Shown: piece by piece, positions 7,910 to 16,176 of the stretch | How the letters are laid out: every line of letters begins with the position of its first letter | Position numbering within the stretch: position 1 is the stretch's first letter | NCBI RefSeq assembly: GCF_000420945.1 | Contig: NZ_ATVX01000021.1 | Span: forward strand, 1 to 51,690 | Direction: 5' to 3' | DNA from: Butyrivibrio sp. VCB2006 | Lineage (GTDB): Bacteria; Bacillota; Clostridia; Lachnospirales; Lachnospiraceae | Length of the DNA stretch: 51,690 nucleotides | The notes under the pieces: model-generated | Databases searched by the model: none | What the model saw: only the letters and a program-made list of their open reading frames with translations | Told to the model about the DNA's origin: nothing | Position numbers and translations under genes: made by a program

Positions 7910-8695
7910 CTATCCCCTAAAGTCAATGCTCTGGCCCACTAATTTCTCCTCCGGAGTCTGAATACTGTTAGCTCGAAGGTTATAATTATATGCCTCAATT
8001 TTAGCCTTAAGTTCCTCAACTGAGCTAGCCATGATAATCTCTACATCATCATCATTTTCAATCTCATCCCAGCTCTTGGTTTCTCCCGTCTTCTGAGTTG
8101 CTTTATCCTTGATCTTTTCTTGCAACTCCTCAGCCTGCTCTTTCTTGGCAGCCTTTTTCTCTGCAGCCTTTTCAGCTTCCTTTTTAGCAGCTCTCTTTTC
8201 AGCAAGCTTCTGAGTCATGTCCTGAGAAGATTTCTGCATAACAGCAAAGAAGGATGCTGTGCCGTTGTCATTAACCTGCATTCCAATGGCCTTCACATTA
8301 CCCTGCTGCTCTGCCAGAGACTTGAGCTGAGGCATCTGAGACTGTGCTCTTGCAATAAGTCCTTCATACTTGGCTCTGAAGTTCTCATCTGTAGCCATTT
8401 TCTCAATCTTTTCCTCGTCAATAAGGACAACCATCTTGTTGGCATTGCCGAAGGAAGAAGCATTCTGCTTAGCATAATCCTTCATATCCTTGCTGACAAG
8501 AACAAAGTCCATATTGGAGTACTTCTTCTTGAGCTCTTCGTAGTACTTGGCGCCGGTTTCGCTTAACTGGGCTTTGCCGATGGTTTTGCCGTAGTTTCCA
8601 CTCTTAACGCCACTACCTTCTTTTGTACCGGAATTTTTAACAGCTTCATACGCGCCGGAACTTCCCGCTGCTGTTATCTCAGAAATATTACTCAT
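7910..8695 (-). CDS. DUF6033-like protein with charged coiled-coil region
   Basis: I start at the ATG at 8695 (MSNISEITAA), preceded by GGAGGG; this gives 261 residues. No signal peptide is visible. The N-terminal part (about 25-160) looks globular and includes a tyrosine- and lysine-rich stretch about a YYEELKKKY motif; residues about 160-205 are a highly charged Lys/Glu/Ala segment likely to be a helical coiled coil; the end is acidic. It resembles DUF6033 proteins, which I recall as common in Lachnospiraceae; function is unknown. A sigma-D-type promoter lies upstream, which suggests coexpression with motility or chemotaxis genes. Family name is uncertain. Confidence 0.6.
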   Translation of the reverse strand: MSNISEITAAGSSGAYEAVKNSGTKEGSGVKSGNYGKTIGKAQLSETGAKYYEELKKKYSNMDFVLVSKDMKDYAKQNASSFGNANKMVVLIDEEKIEKMATDENFRAKYEGLIARAQSQMPQLKSLAEQQGNVKAIGMQVNDNGTASFFAVMQKSSQDMTQKLAEKRAAKKEAEKAAEKKAAKKEQAEELQEKIKDKATQKTGETKSWDEIENDDDVEIIMASSVEELKAKIEAYNYNLRANSIQTPEEKLVGQSIDFRG

Positions 8696-8820
8696 GGTTC
8701 CCTCCATTTCTCAGAGTGTGTCTCTGTTTTTGCTTCCCTGCCGTCAAAAGAACTACATCATATACATGTAAAATGCGTTTTCCACGCATAAGGATACAGT
8801 TTATGATTTCTCTAATCTGT

Positions 8821-8848
8821 ATATCGGTCTACAGACATTAAAACTTTA
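8821..8848 (-). promoter_or_regulatory. Sigma-D (FliA)-type promoter
   Basis: On the minus strand TAAA (8845-8848), 16 bases, then ACCGATAT (8821-8828). The consensus for the flagellar sigma factor in Bacillus is TAAA-N15-GCCGATAT. It lies about 125 bases upstream of the DUF6033-like start and no TTGACA/TATAAT pair is nearby. Confidence 0.6.
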
Positions 8849-8910
8849 TATCTGACAAGAAAGAATGTGCATCTATAGTGATACATTTTTTGAAAAGAAA
8901 TCTATCCAAT

Positions 8911-8940
8911 AAAAAATGGACACCTATCTAAAGGTGTCCA
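8911..8940 (-). terminator. Terminator after the NUDIX gene
   Basis: TGGACACCT (8917-8925) pairs with AGGTGTCCA (8932-8940), followed on the minus strand by a run of six T. It ends the FRG-NUDIX transcript. Confidence 0.9.
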
Positions 8941-8947
8941 CCACATA

Positions 8948-9607
8948 TTACTTCCACATATCAGAAACGAAGTACATAAGTGCTGCCCAGGTATATACAG
9001 AGTAGAAATGTCCGTTATCATCTACGCAGTTTTTAAGTATTTCTCTGGCCTTTTCCTTGGTGACAAGAGAAAAACCATTGAAGCATTCAGGACCTTCGCA
9101 GCCTTCCTGGTTCATTTCATCAAGATTATCTCTTCTAAGGATTACCTTGACCAGCGCATTGCTTTCATCAGTCATTCCTGGAGTACTGAAAAGAAGAGGA
9201 TTGATCACTGATACGCTGTCTTTGTCTTCATCGACTACAATTCCTGTCTCCTCATGGATTTCTCTGATTGCAGTAGTGGCAATGGGATCTGCCTCATTTT
9301 TATCCTCCGGATCCATAAGTCCTGCAGGAACACTAAGAAGGAATCTTCCAGCGGGATATCTGTATTCATAGGATAAAAGAAGCTGCGGCTCCTTGCCGGG
9401 AAGTTCTATTATAACAACGCAGCTAACAGCATCCGGAAGCATCTTTTTGAACTCTTCTTCAGACTTGGTGGCAACAATGTTGTCCAGTGGGCGCCTTGTT
9501 GCGTCGAAATAATGGGCGCCTTCTTTGTACTGAAGGTCAAAAACACGGATGTATTTTTTGTCGAGTACGGTTTCTACTTTATCTGTGGTTATGGTTGGTC
9601 CTTGCAT
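8948..9607 (-). CDS. NUDIX hydrolase, ADP-ribose pyrophosphatase-like
   Basis: A 219-residue protein with a NUDIX core. The box ends AIREIHEETGI (about 132-142), giving the REUXEEXGU catalytic metal site; the usual Glu of the GX5E part is replaced by Asp and the loop before it is about five residues longer than the consensus. The preceding S-V-P-A-G-L-M strand resembles ADP-ribose pyrophosphatases, which cleave ADP-ribose to AMP and ribose 5-phosphate. Substrate is an inference. GGAGG precedes the ATG. It lies 21 bases downstream of the FRG-domain gene on the same strand and ends in a strong terminator, so the two form a small operon. Confidence 0.85.
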   Translation of the reverse strand: MQGPTITTDKVETVLDKKYIRVFDLQYKEGAHYFDATRRPLDNIVATKSEEEFKKMLPDAVSCVVIIELPGKEPQLLLSYEYRYPAGRFLLSVPAGLMDPEDKNEADPIATTAIREIHEETGIVVDEDKDSVSVINPLLFSTPGMTDESNALVKVILRRDNLDEMNQEGCEGPECFNGFSLVTKEKAREILKNCVDDNGHFYSVYTWAALMYFVSDMWK

Positions 9608-9628
9608 GTTTCCTCCAAATTAATTTTC

Positions 9629-10432
9629 TCATTTAACGTAATAATGTCTAGCTATCCATTTAGATAAACCCTCTAATCCGGGGTATACGATTCGCTCACT
9701 CATGTTGAGCTGATCCAGCATGTCTCTTACTCTCCAGCGAAGGTCTTTATCGATCACGTATTTGACGGTGTCCTTGGTATTCTTATTAAGGAAGCCCTCG
9801 ATATCATCGATTCCCATTGGTACTACAGCAAAGAAAGAATGCTGATTGATGATTCTCTGGTTTAGTGAGGGTGGTTCAATAATCACCATGGCGGAATCAC
9901 CCATGTCTCTGTCGTACTGTTTAAGGCTGTTTCCCGTCAGCTCTTTTAACATGTCAACTGTAAAAATGGTGGAGTGCTTATCGTAAACGGCATATTTATA
10001 ATTGTTGGGAAGCAGCTCAACCATCTCTGACATATTGATTCGCCAGACCATGCAGTCATGCTTGTCCATGTCCTCCAGGTTTTCCTCTGTCATAGCGAAG
10101 TTAAGACCAACAAGCGCTGATTGAGTCCAGTCAAGAAGCCTTGTGGGAAGGCCGTAGTGCTGTCCCAGAATCATCTGCCTCCATACGGAAGATCCGATCG
10201 AAGGCTCGTCATTTATGGCATACTTGGCAAAATTCTCCAGAATTGCGGGCTCCAGGTGATTCTGTCTACTCTTACAATTTCTGCTAAGACTGGTATACAT
10301 CGGAAAAGAAGAATCCGACATGCCTCTGTATATGTAAGGGCTCCTGTTTCTGTCCAGATCAGCCCTGTATTCCTGTTCAGTTAAAAGAGGTAACAATTGT
10401 TCCAAAGTATCTATATGTACTTCTTTTACCAT
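9629..10432 (-). CDS. FRG domain-containing protein
   Basis: I start at the ATG at 10432 (MVKEVHIDTL, GAGG eight bases before), giving 267 residues; the longer frame to 10588 runs through the terminator of the upstream lipoprotein gene. The FRG domain is marked by YIYRGMSDSSFPMYTSLSR (33-51) and by GQHYGLPTRLLDWTQSALVGLNFA (about 90-113), the two blocks that define the family. The domain's activity is not established; it occurs in varied bacterial and phage proteins. No transmembrane segment or signal peptide is seen. Its only operon partner is the NUDIX hydrolase gene. Confidence 0.85.
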   Translation of the reverse strand: MVKEVHIDTLEQLLPLLTEQEYRADLDRNRSPYIYRGMSDSSFPMYTSLSRNCKSRQNHLEPAILENFAKYAINDEPSIGSSVWRQMILGQHYGLPTRLLDWTQSALVGLNFAMTEENLEDMDKHDCMVWRINMSEMVELLPNNYKYAVYDKHSTIFTVDMLKELTGNSLKQYDRDMGDSAMVIIEPPSLNQRIINQHSFFAVVPMGIDDIEGFLNKNTKDTVKYVIDKDLRWRVRDMLDQLNMSERIVYPGLEGLSKWIARHYYVK

Positions 10433-10524
10433 CTGGTGATCCTCATCCAAAAGAAATCTACATCGGTTACTAAACTCATTATACACCATTCTGCCAAAAG
10501 GTTTGTAGCATGCGGGCCTGTGCA

Positions 10525-10560
10525 TAAAAAAGGAAGCACAGCCATGATAGCTGTGCCTCC
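10525..10560 (-). terminator. Terminator after the lipoprotein gene
   Basis: GGAAGCACAGC (10532-10542) pairs with GCTGTGCCTCC (10550-10560) with one mismatch, followed on the minus strand by a run of about six T (10525-10531). It ends the lipoprotein transcript and excludes the upstream-extended start of the FRG gene. Confidence 0.9.
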
Positions 10561-10594
10561 CTAGTCGTCGGTTAAATCTTTGAATCAATAATAA

Positions 10595-11392
10595 TTATTT
10601 TACTGTAACTTTTGTGATGTGTGGGTTAGCACCCTCGTACCAGTAAAGGAAGCCCTCTACGTCTACAGTCTGACCAGCCTCAAGTCCGCCAACAAGGTTG
10701 TAGAACTCTTCGTCTGAACCATTGAGATAGTACTCAAGGCAGAACTCGTAGTTTGCTCCGTCCTTAGAAAGTGTAACGTAGATGTCATCACCAGGCTGCT
10801 CATTCTTGTAAGCAACTGCCTCAACTGTCATATCTGAGAAAGATACGAGCTGGTTCTGCATATCAACAAGCTCATCCTTGCCAAGAAGGTCTGTAGCATC
10901 CTTAGCTGTTGCTACGAAATTGCCATCCTCGATTTCGAAAGTAGCGTCTACAATCTCAACCTCGCCTGACCACTCAGACTTAACACCTGAAACCTTGATC
11001 TTTGTTCCAGGAACAAGCTTGTCATAATCTTCCTGTGAGCAAGCCATCTCATAGATGAAGTAAGCGCCATCCTGATCCTGTGTGTAGAATGTTGCCTTGT
11101 CTTCCCACCATGACTGCTTAGCCTGTACATAAGTCTCAACTACAACCTCTGAATCGAGTTCAGCTGCTGCATACTCAGCGTATGTCATAACGCCTTCTGC
11201 CTTAGCATCATCTGCTGTCTCTGCAACTTCTGTTACTTCAGCTGCTACAGACTCAGCTACAGTTGCTGCCTCTTCTACTGCACTAACTGCCTCAGTAGCT
11301 GTTTCAGCAACTTCTGTTACTTCCTGCTTGCCGCATCCAACGAATGCAAGTGCAAGACTCATTGTCAATACTACTGCTAATGTCTTCTTCAT
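10595..11392 (-). CDS. Secreted lipoprotein with OB-fold-like C-terminal region
   Basis: The ATG at 11392 follows AGGAGG at ideal spacing, giving 265 residues starting MKKTLAVVLT. A lipoprotein signal peptide ends in AFVGC, with the lipidated Cys near residue 20. A low-complexity Ala/Glu/Val/Thr segment of repeated VAE/TEVAE units (about 22-65) probably spans the cell wall. The rest (about 70-265) holds two similar beta-rich blocks, each with a strand-G-x-x-V/I-x-V-x-G pattern (KIKVSGVKSEW; TVDVEGFLYW), suggesting tandem OB-like folds. Function is unknown. It has its own promoter and terminator and is therefore a single-gene unit between the FRG operon and the ABC transporter. Confidence 0.7.
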   Translation of the reverse strand: MKKTLAVVLTMSLALAFVGCGKQEVTEVAETATEAVSAVEEAATVAESVAAEVTEVAETADDAKAEGVMTYAEYAAAELDSEVVVETYVQAKQSWWEDKATFYTQDQDGAYFIYEMACSQEDYDKLVPGTKIKVSGVKSEWSGEVEIVDATFEIEDGNFVATAKDATDLLGKDELVDMQNQLVSFSDMTVEAVAYKNEQPGDDIYVTLSKDGANYEFCLEYYLNGSDEEFYNLVGGLEAGQTVDVEGFLYWYEGANPHITKVTVK

Positions 11393-11445
11393 AATATTCC
11401 TCCTATTATGTGGGCGAACGCCCATGAATAATTACAAACAATGCA

Positions 11446-11474
11446 ATTATACTAACAATAATTCATAAATACAA
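11446..11474 (-). promoter_or_regulatory. Promoter of the lipoprotein gene
   Basis: On the minus strand TTGTAT (11469-11474), 17 bases, TATAAT (11446-11451). The leader contains a short GC hairpin, GGGCG-AA-CGCCC at 11412-11423, just before the ribosome site. Confidence 0.65.
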
Positions 11475-11520
11475 ATATTTATTCGTAAAAGCACGGATTT
11501 TGCTCTAATTTTCATAAAAA

Positions 11521-13119
11521 TTATTCAGTTTTCCCGGCACGAAGCTTTTCTTTTAACGCATAAAGACCTATAAGAAGCCAGGTAATTACAAGAACAACTA
11601 TAAGTGCCACAGAGACTGCCGGAAGCTTTCCAAGATCGGCCTTTCCGCCCAAATTGCCGCTTGCTGCGCCCTGATCCAAATGATAAAGAGCCTTAACATC
11701 TACATAAAGCTGATCAATGAAGGCATCATCCACAGTCTTTTTTCTCTTAACTGATTTGGTTACATTCTCGATAAGCTGTCCCGCGGCGTCACGAACCGAT
11801 GCTGAACCGTTAAACACAGGTGTAACAAATGTGTTTTCTGTATTATCCATCAGAATCTTTACTGCCTTGATCTTTACATCGTAATGTACGTCATCATCGC
11901 TTCCTTCTTGAGCAAGGTATTCCTGATACTCCGGTGTATTCTGGGCTTTATTGGTAACAGGAAGATATCCTTCAGTCTCGGAATAGGCAATCTGAACATC
12001 ATTTGTTAAAAGATATTGCGCAAAGAGCCAGGACGCCAGCACCTCCTGGGGATTTGACTTATTGAAAATACATACTGAAGGGCCCTGGGAAATCATAGTT
12101 GGATTATCAGGATCGTACTGAGGTATGGTCATAACCTCCGTCTCAAAATCCACCAGTTTGTCCTTTGCTATATCTATGAGAGGTGCTTTTGAGCCCATCC
12201 ATGTTGATCCGGCAGTTGAATCCACTGCAAAAATGCACTGTCCCGCATTTAAGAAGTTTGCAGGATATCCTGAAATCTTAAAGGTTGAGAACACTCCGGT
12301 CTGGGTGTGCTCTGCCACAGTCTTAAGAATCCCTTTGGTATCATCATTAAAAAGAAGGATATTTCCATCCTGATCAGAATAATCAGCTCCGAGTTGCTTA
12401 AGAGACTGGATCATCATGTTATCTGTGGACTTGTAAATAAATGGGATAAGTACATTCTGTCCATTTACCTTGTAGGTGCCATCAGCATTTTTTTCCATGG
12501 CTGCTTCTGATACTTCCCACACAAAGTCCCAGGTAAGGGTCTCCGGTAGGGTATATCCGAGCTTTTCCACATAGGTTTTATTGACGTAGCAGGCCTCCGT
12601 AGATCTCATATAAGGAAGCGCATAGTGCTGCTGCCCGATCATACACTCTGAGAGGAACTCAGGAACAATCTCAGAAACTGTCGGTGAATCAAACTTAAGC
12701 TCTGATCCGCCAAGGCCGTACTTTTCATCCACAAAAAGATCATCCAGTGGAACCACGGTGTTACTTCCTGTCAGATATGTTGCGATATGATCAGGGTAAG
12801 TAATGCACACATTCGGAGTAGTTCTTGTGGAAATATTGGTGATTACATCGTTGTAAATCTTGCCATAGTCCGTGTACAGTCTCATATTTACTTTCACATT
12901 GGGATACAGCTTCTGAAAATCCTCAATTGCTTTGTTATATATGGCCGTCTGAGTAACATTTGTATCATTCTTGGCCCAAAATGTAAGTTCAATCTTCTGA
13001 GACTCATCAAATGTCTCAGGTATCTCAAAGCCGCTGCTGTCCTTAGCTCCATGGCAGCCCACAAGCAGCCCCGCCGTCATTATTAAGCTGGCAGCGATTA
13101 ACGCAAACCTCTTTTTCAT
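11521..13119 (-). CDS. Carbohydrate ABC transporter substrate-binding lipoprotein with C-terminal membrane helix
   Basis: A 532-residue extracellular solute-binding protein (family 1, MalE-like). The signal peptide ends in LLVGC, so it is a lipoprotein (Cys about 22). The sugar-binding fold follows, with typical parts such as IELTFWAKND, ITYPDHIATYL and a C-terminal lobe containing WLFAQYLL. Unusually, the last 40 residues contain a strong hydrophobic helix (about 503-522) followed by a basic tail, so it may be anchored at both ends. Its ATG overlaps the stop of the upstream permease gene by four bases. The imported sugar is not determined by sequence; neighbours suggest an oligosaccharide. 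Confidence 0.9.
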   Translation of the reverse strand: MKKRFALIAASLIMTAGLLVGCHGAKDSSGFEIPETFDESQKIELTFWAKNDTNVTQTAIYNKAIEDFQKLYPNVKVNMRLYTDYGKIYNDVITNISTRTTPNVCITYPDHIATYLTGSNTVVPLDDLFVDEKYGLGGSELKFDSPTVSEIVPEFLSECMIGQQHYALPYMRSTEACYVNKTYVEKLGYTLPETLTWDFVWEVSEAAMEKNADGTYKVNGQNVLIPFIYKSTDNMMIQSLKQLGADYSDQDGNILLFNDDTKGILKTVAEHTQTGVFSTFKISGYPANFLNAGQCIFAVDSTAGSTWMGSKAPLIDIAKDKLVDFETEVMTIPQYDPDNPTMISQGPSVCIFNKSNPQEVLASWLFAQYLLTNDVQIAYSETEGYLPVTNKAQNTPEYQEYLAQEGSDDDVHYDVKIKAVKILMDNTENTFVTPVFNGSASVRDAAGQLIENVTKSVKRKKTVDDAFIDQLYVDVKALYHLDQGAASGNLGGKADLGKLPAVSVALIVVLVITWLLIGLYALKEKLRAGKTE

Positions 13120-13988
13120 CCCTTTGTTCCTCCACGAGCAACGCCTGCCATAATTTTATGTCTGAAAATCAGGAATAAAACCACAAGCGGAACTGAAATA
13201 ACCACAACCGCCGCCATCATGGCAGGAACATTTTCACGTCCGAAACCATTTTCCCTGATCTCCTGGATACCGTTGGATACAAGGAAATAGTTCTGATCGT
13301 CGGTAATGAGTCTTGGCCAAACGTAGGAATTCCAGCACTCAATAACCTTAAGGATTGTTATTGTCACAATTGTCGGTCTTGATATAGGAAGCATAACCTT
13401 CCACAAATACCTAAAATCCGAGGTCCCATCCACCTTGGCTGCCTTGTACAGCTCCTCCGGAATCTGCTCAAAGTTCTCTTTTAAAAGATATATATAGAAA
13501 ACCGATGTTACCGAAGGCAGGATAAGGCCAAGGAAGGTGTTCCTAAGGTCCAGATTGGTGATAGTTACATAATTTGTGATGATAACAAGCTCATTAGGTA
13601 TCATCATGAGAGAAAGAAACAGCGAAAACACTATGTCTTTTCCCTTAAAATCCAGTCTTGCAAAGGCAAAGGCCGACAGTATTACAACAACCATCATCAG
13701 AAGTGTTGTAAGAACTGTGAATATAAAGGTGTTAAAAAAGTACTTGGCAAGCGGAACTGCTGTAAAAGCAGTCACGTAGTTCTGCATAGTGGGGCTAAGT
13801 GTAAAAAACTTAGGTACATATTCTGAGTTGTAAGAGCCATAGGTCTTTACCGAAGTCAGGATCATCCAATAAAACGGAAAAAGAACCAACACTGCCCACA
13901 GAATCAGAAGAAAATAAACCACAATCTTTCTGACCTTCTCACTTACCATAGCCTGCTGCTTTAGTTTTTTATTAGTTTCCTCGTTCAT
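13116..13988 (-). CDS. Carbohydrate ABC transporter permease, MalG type
   Basis: A 290-residue inner-membrane protein with six predicted helices. The EAA loop that contacts the ATPase is visible as LYKAAKVDGTSDFRYLWKVMLPISRP (about 181-206), ending in the MalG-type family pattern. The N-terminus is cytoplasmic and Lys-rich. It lies 15 bases after the other permease gene and its stop overlaps the binding-protein start by four bases, so the transporter genes are translated from one transcript. Confidence 0.95.
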   Translation of the reverse strand: MNEETNKKLKQQAMVSEKVRKIVVYFLLILWAVLVLFPFYWMILTSVKTYGSYNSEYVPKFFTLSPTMQNYVTAFTAVPLAKYFFNTFIFTVLTTLLMMVVVILSAFAFARLDFKGKDIVFSLFLSLMMIPNELVIITNYVTITNLDLRNTFLGLILPSVTSVFYIYLLKENFEQIPEELYKAAKVDGTSDFRYLWKVMLPISRPTIVTITILKVIECWNSYVWPRLITDDQNYFLVSNGIQEIRENGFGRENVPAMMAAVVVISVPLVVLFLIFRHKIMAGVARGGTKG

Positions 13989-14003
13989 ATCTATATCTTT
14001 CCC

Positions 14004-14894
14004 TTACTGGTAATAAACTGTCTTTCTGCTGACCATAAGATTTATGGTTGTGATCGTGAACACTATGGCAAACAGGATCAAGGCCGCTGCCGATGCGTAG
14101 GACGGATATCCTCCGCTGTTACCGTATAACATATCGTACACATATCCAACGATTGTATTCATTCCAGCTGCATTAAGATCTGTTCCGAAAAGAGCTACCT
14201 CGTCGCTGTAGGCCTTGAAAGCTCCGATAAATCCTGTGATAACCAGATAGAACACCATAGGAGATATCATAGGTAGTGTTATCTTGTAAAATATTCTCCA
14301 CTTTGGTGTAGCGTCTACTTCTGCCGCCTTGTAGAACATCGGGTTAACCGACGCCAGCGCACTGGTAAGAATCAGTATCTTAAAGGGCATAACGATCCAG
14401 ATTGTATAAAAGCACATAACAAACATCTTGGCCCAATAGGGACCGTCAATGAAGTCCACGGAGGGACCGCCAAACAACTGAATCAGCAGCGAAACAAGTC
14501 CATCCGAGTATGCAGTCTTTTTAAACAGGATCATGAAGACCAGTCCTACTGCCAGAGTATTAGTAACATAAGGCAGAAAATAGACCGTCTGAAAGAAATC
14601 CCGTAGAGCCTTAATGGAACTTAGCTCCAAGGAAATCAAAAGAGCGATTCCCGTAGAAAGAGGAACCGTGATAATAACGATAATAAAGGTGTTCTTGAGA
14701 GCCTGAATAAAATAAGGATCGTGAAGAACATAAGAATAGTTATACAGGCCCGTTCCCCAGAAGGTCTGGGAAGCAAAATTGTATCCTTCCTCGAAGGAGT
14801 AAATAAGTACGTCCACAAGAGGATATACCATGAATACTCCCAGAAAAGCTATGGCTGGCAAAAGACATAGCCACGCAGTCAGATTCTTTTTCAT
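14004..14894 (-). CDS. Carbohydrate ABC transporter permease, MalF type
   Basis: A 296-residue permease with six membrane helices. The EAA loop reads MFYKAAEVDATPKWRIFYKITLPMISP (about 193-219). It pairs with the MalG-type permease to form the membrane channel. The start overlaps the end of the ATPase gene by four bases (ATGA), showing tight translational coupling. Confidence 0.95.
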   Translation of the reverse strand: MKKNLTAWLCLLPAIAFLGVFMVYPLVDVLIYSFEEGYNFASQTFWGTGLYNYSYVLHDPYFIQALKNTFIIVIITVPLSTGIALLISLELSSIKALRDFFQTVYFLPYVTNTLAVGLVFMILFKKTAYSDGLVSLLIQLFGGPSVDFIDGPYWAKMFVMCFYTIWIVMPFKILILTSALASVNPMFYKAAEVDATPKWRIFYKITLPMISPMVFYLVITGFIGAFKAYSDEVALFGTDLNAAGMNTIVGYVYDMLYGNSGGYPSYASAAALILFAIVFTITTINLMVSRKTVYYQ

Positions 14895-15985
14895 AGGATT
14901 ATCCTCTCTGTTGTATTCTCATCAAAAACATGGACCTTGGAAGGTTTAAGTGAAAACCTTATCTTTCCGTCTTTACCAGTGCTTATCACTTCCGACGGAA
15001 TAATGGCTCTGATATTTTCTCCGGTAAATAGCGGATGCCTTGCCACATAGCTGGTGTCTCTTCCCATAACCTCACGGTTTAAGAACTCACATTCAAGTGG
15101 TCCATTCTCATCCACAACAAAACCTTCCGGTCTAATTGAAACATATACATCCTCATCAGCATGTCCCTTGGCATCAAGCACCGCGGAATCTCCGATATAA
15201 ATTTTGCCGTCTCTGATCTTACCTGTAAATGTATTGATCTGAGGTGTTCCAAGAAAGCTTGCCACGAACAGGTTTACAGGCTCGTCATATATCTTCTGAG
15301 GTTCTCCCATCTGCTGAAGAACTCCATCCTTCATAACAACGATGGTATCGCAAATACTCATGGCTTCTTCCTGGTCATGAGTAACAAAAACAGTGGTAAT
15401 GCCTGTTTCGAGCTGTATTCTCTTAAGCTCTTCTCTTGTCTGAAGACGAAGTCTGGCATCAAGGTTCGATAATGGTTCATCCAAAAGAAGTACCTGTGGC
15501 CTCTTAACAAGAGCTCTTGCAATTGCCACTCTCTGCTGCTGGCCGCCTGACATCTCATTGGGTCTTCTGTCCAAAAGCTCCTGAATCTGCACAAGTCTGG
15601 CTGCTTCCTGAACTTTGGCTTCCATTTCTTCCTTGGACAACTTCTTGTCTCCTCTGAAGTTTTCCAGAGGGAATCTGATATTTTCTCTTACAGTAAGATG
15701 GGGATAAAGAGCATAGTTCTGGAACACAAGGCCCACTCCCCTATGCTGAGGAGGAAGCTCTGTGACATCTGTATCCCCAAAGAAAATTCGGCCGTTTGTA
15801 GGTTTCTCCAATCCACAAATAAGGTTAAGAGCAGTGCTCTTACCGCAGCCTGAAGGTCCCAAAAGGCCAATAAGCTTGCCATCCGGGATTTCAAAATCAA
15901 AGTCGTTTACGGCTATAACGTACTCTTTGATTTTTTTATTTCTATTGGGAAAACGCTTGGTAACGTGCTCCAACACTACTTTCAT
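14891..15985 (-). CDS. Carbohydrate ABC transporter ATP-binding protein, MsmX/UgpC type
   Basis: I start at the ATG at 15985 (MKVVLEHVTKRF) after GAGAGGAG, giving 364 residues, the normal family length. Motifs: Walker A GPSGCGKST (about 44-52), Q-loop LVFQNYALYPHL (about 87-98), signature MSGGQQQR (about 144-151), Walker B VLLLDEPLSNLD (about 164-175), and H-loop VFVTHDQEEA (about 197-206). The C-terminal MalK-like regulatory domain (about 245-364) is present. Many Firmicutes share one such ATPase among several sugar transporters; here it is encoded with its own permeases and binding protein. A 169-bp structured element lies directly upstream. Confidence 0.95.
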   Translation of the reverse strand: MKVVLEHVTKRFPNRNKKIKEYVIAVNDFDFEIPDGKLIGLLGPSGCGKSTALNLICGLEKPTNGRIFFGDTDVTELPPQHRGVGLVFQNYALYPHLTVRENIRFPLENFRGDKKLSKEEMEAKVQEAARLVQIQELLDRRPNEMSGGQQQRVAIARALVKRPQVLLLDEPLSNLDARLRLQTREELKRIQLETGITTVFVTHDQEEAMSICDTIVVMKDGVLQQMGEPQKIYDEPVNLFVASFLGTPQINTFTGKIRDGKIYIGDSAVLDAKGHADEDVYVSIRPEGFVVDENGPLECEFLNREVMGRDTSYVARHPLFTGENIRAIIPSEVISTGKDGKIRFSLKPSKVHVFDENTTERIIL

Positions 15986-16007
15986 ACTTACTCCTCTCCA
16001 TAAATAC

Positions 16008-16176
16008 GCGATACACGGATTGCTACATACTTCGTATTTTCGCAATCCTACGTACATTCGTAAATCGAAATACTCACTTCGTTCGTATTTCTTTTTTACT
16101 CATGTCCGTTCGGTCATCTCATAATCACATTGATATGTGCAAGCACATCAATGTGATTACTCATTCCCTGTATCGC
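16008..16176. repeat. 169-bp multi-hairpin element bracketed by an 8-bp inverted repeat
   Basis: The element is bounded by GCGATACA (16008-16015) and TGTATCGC (16169-16176), perfect inverted copies. Inside are three more inverted repeats: GGATTGC (16017-16023) with GCAATCC (16042-16048); GAAATAC (16067-16073) with GTATTTC (16085-16091); and AATCACATTGAT...GTGC (16123-16140) with GCACATCAATGTGATT (16143-16158). The right boundary touches the stop codon of the 56-aa gene. It may be a dispersed MITE-like repeat or a structured intercistronic RNA of the ABC operon. Confidence 0.6.

Noticed and set aside
10433..10588. Upstream extension of the FRG gene
   Set aside because: It would cover the terminator at 10525-10560 and has no ribosome site; the ATG at 10432 has one.
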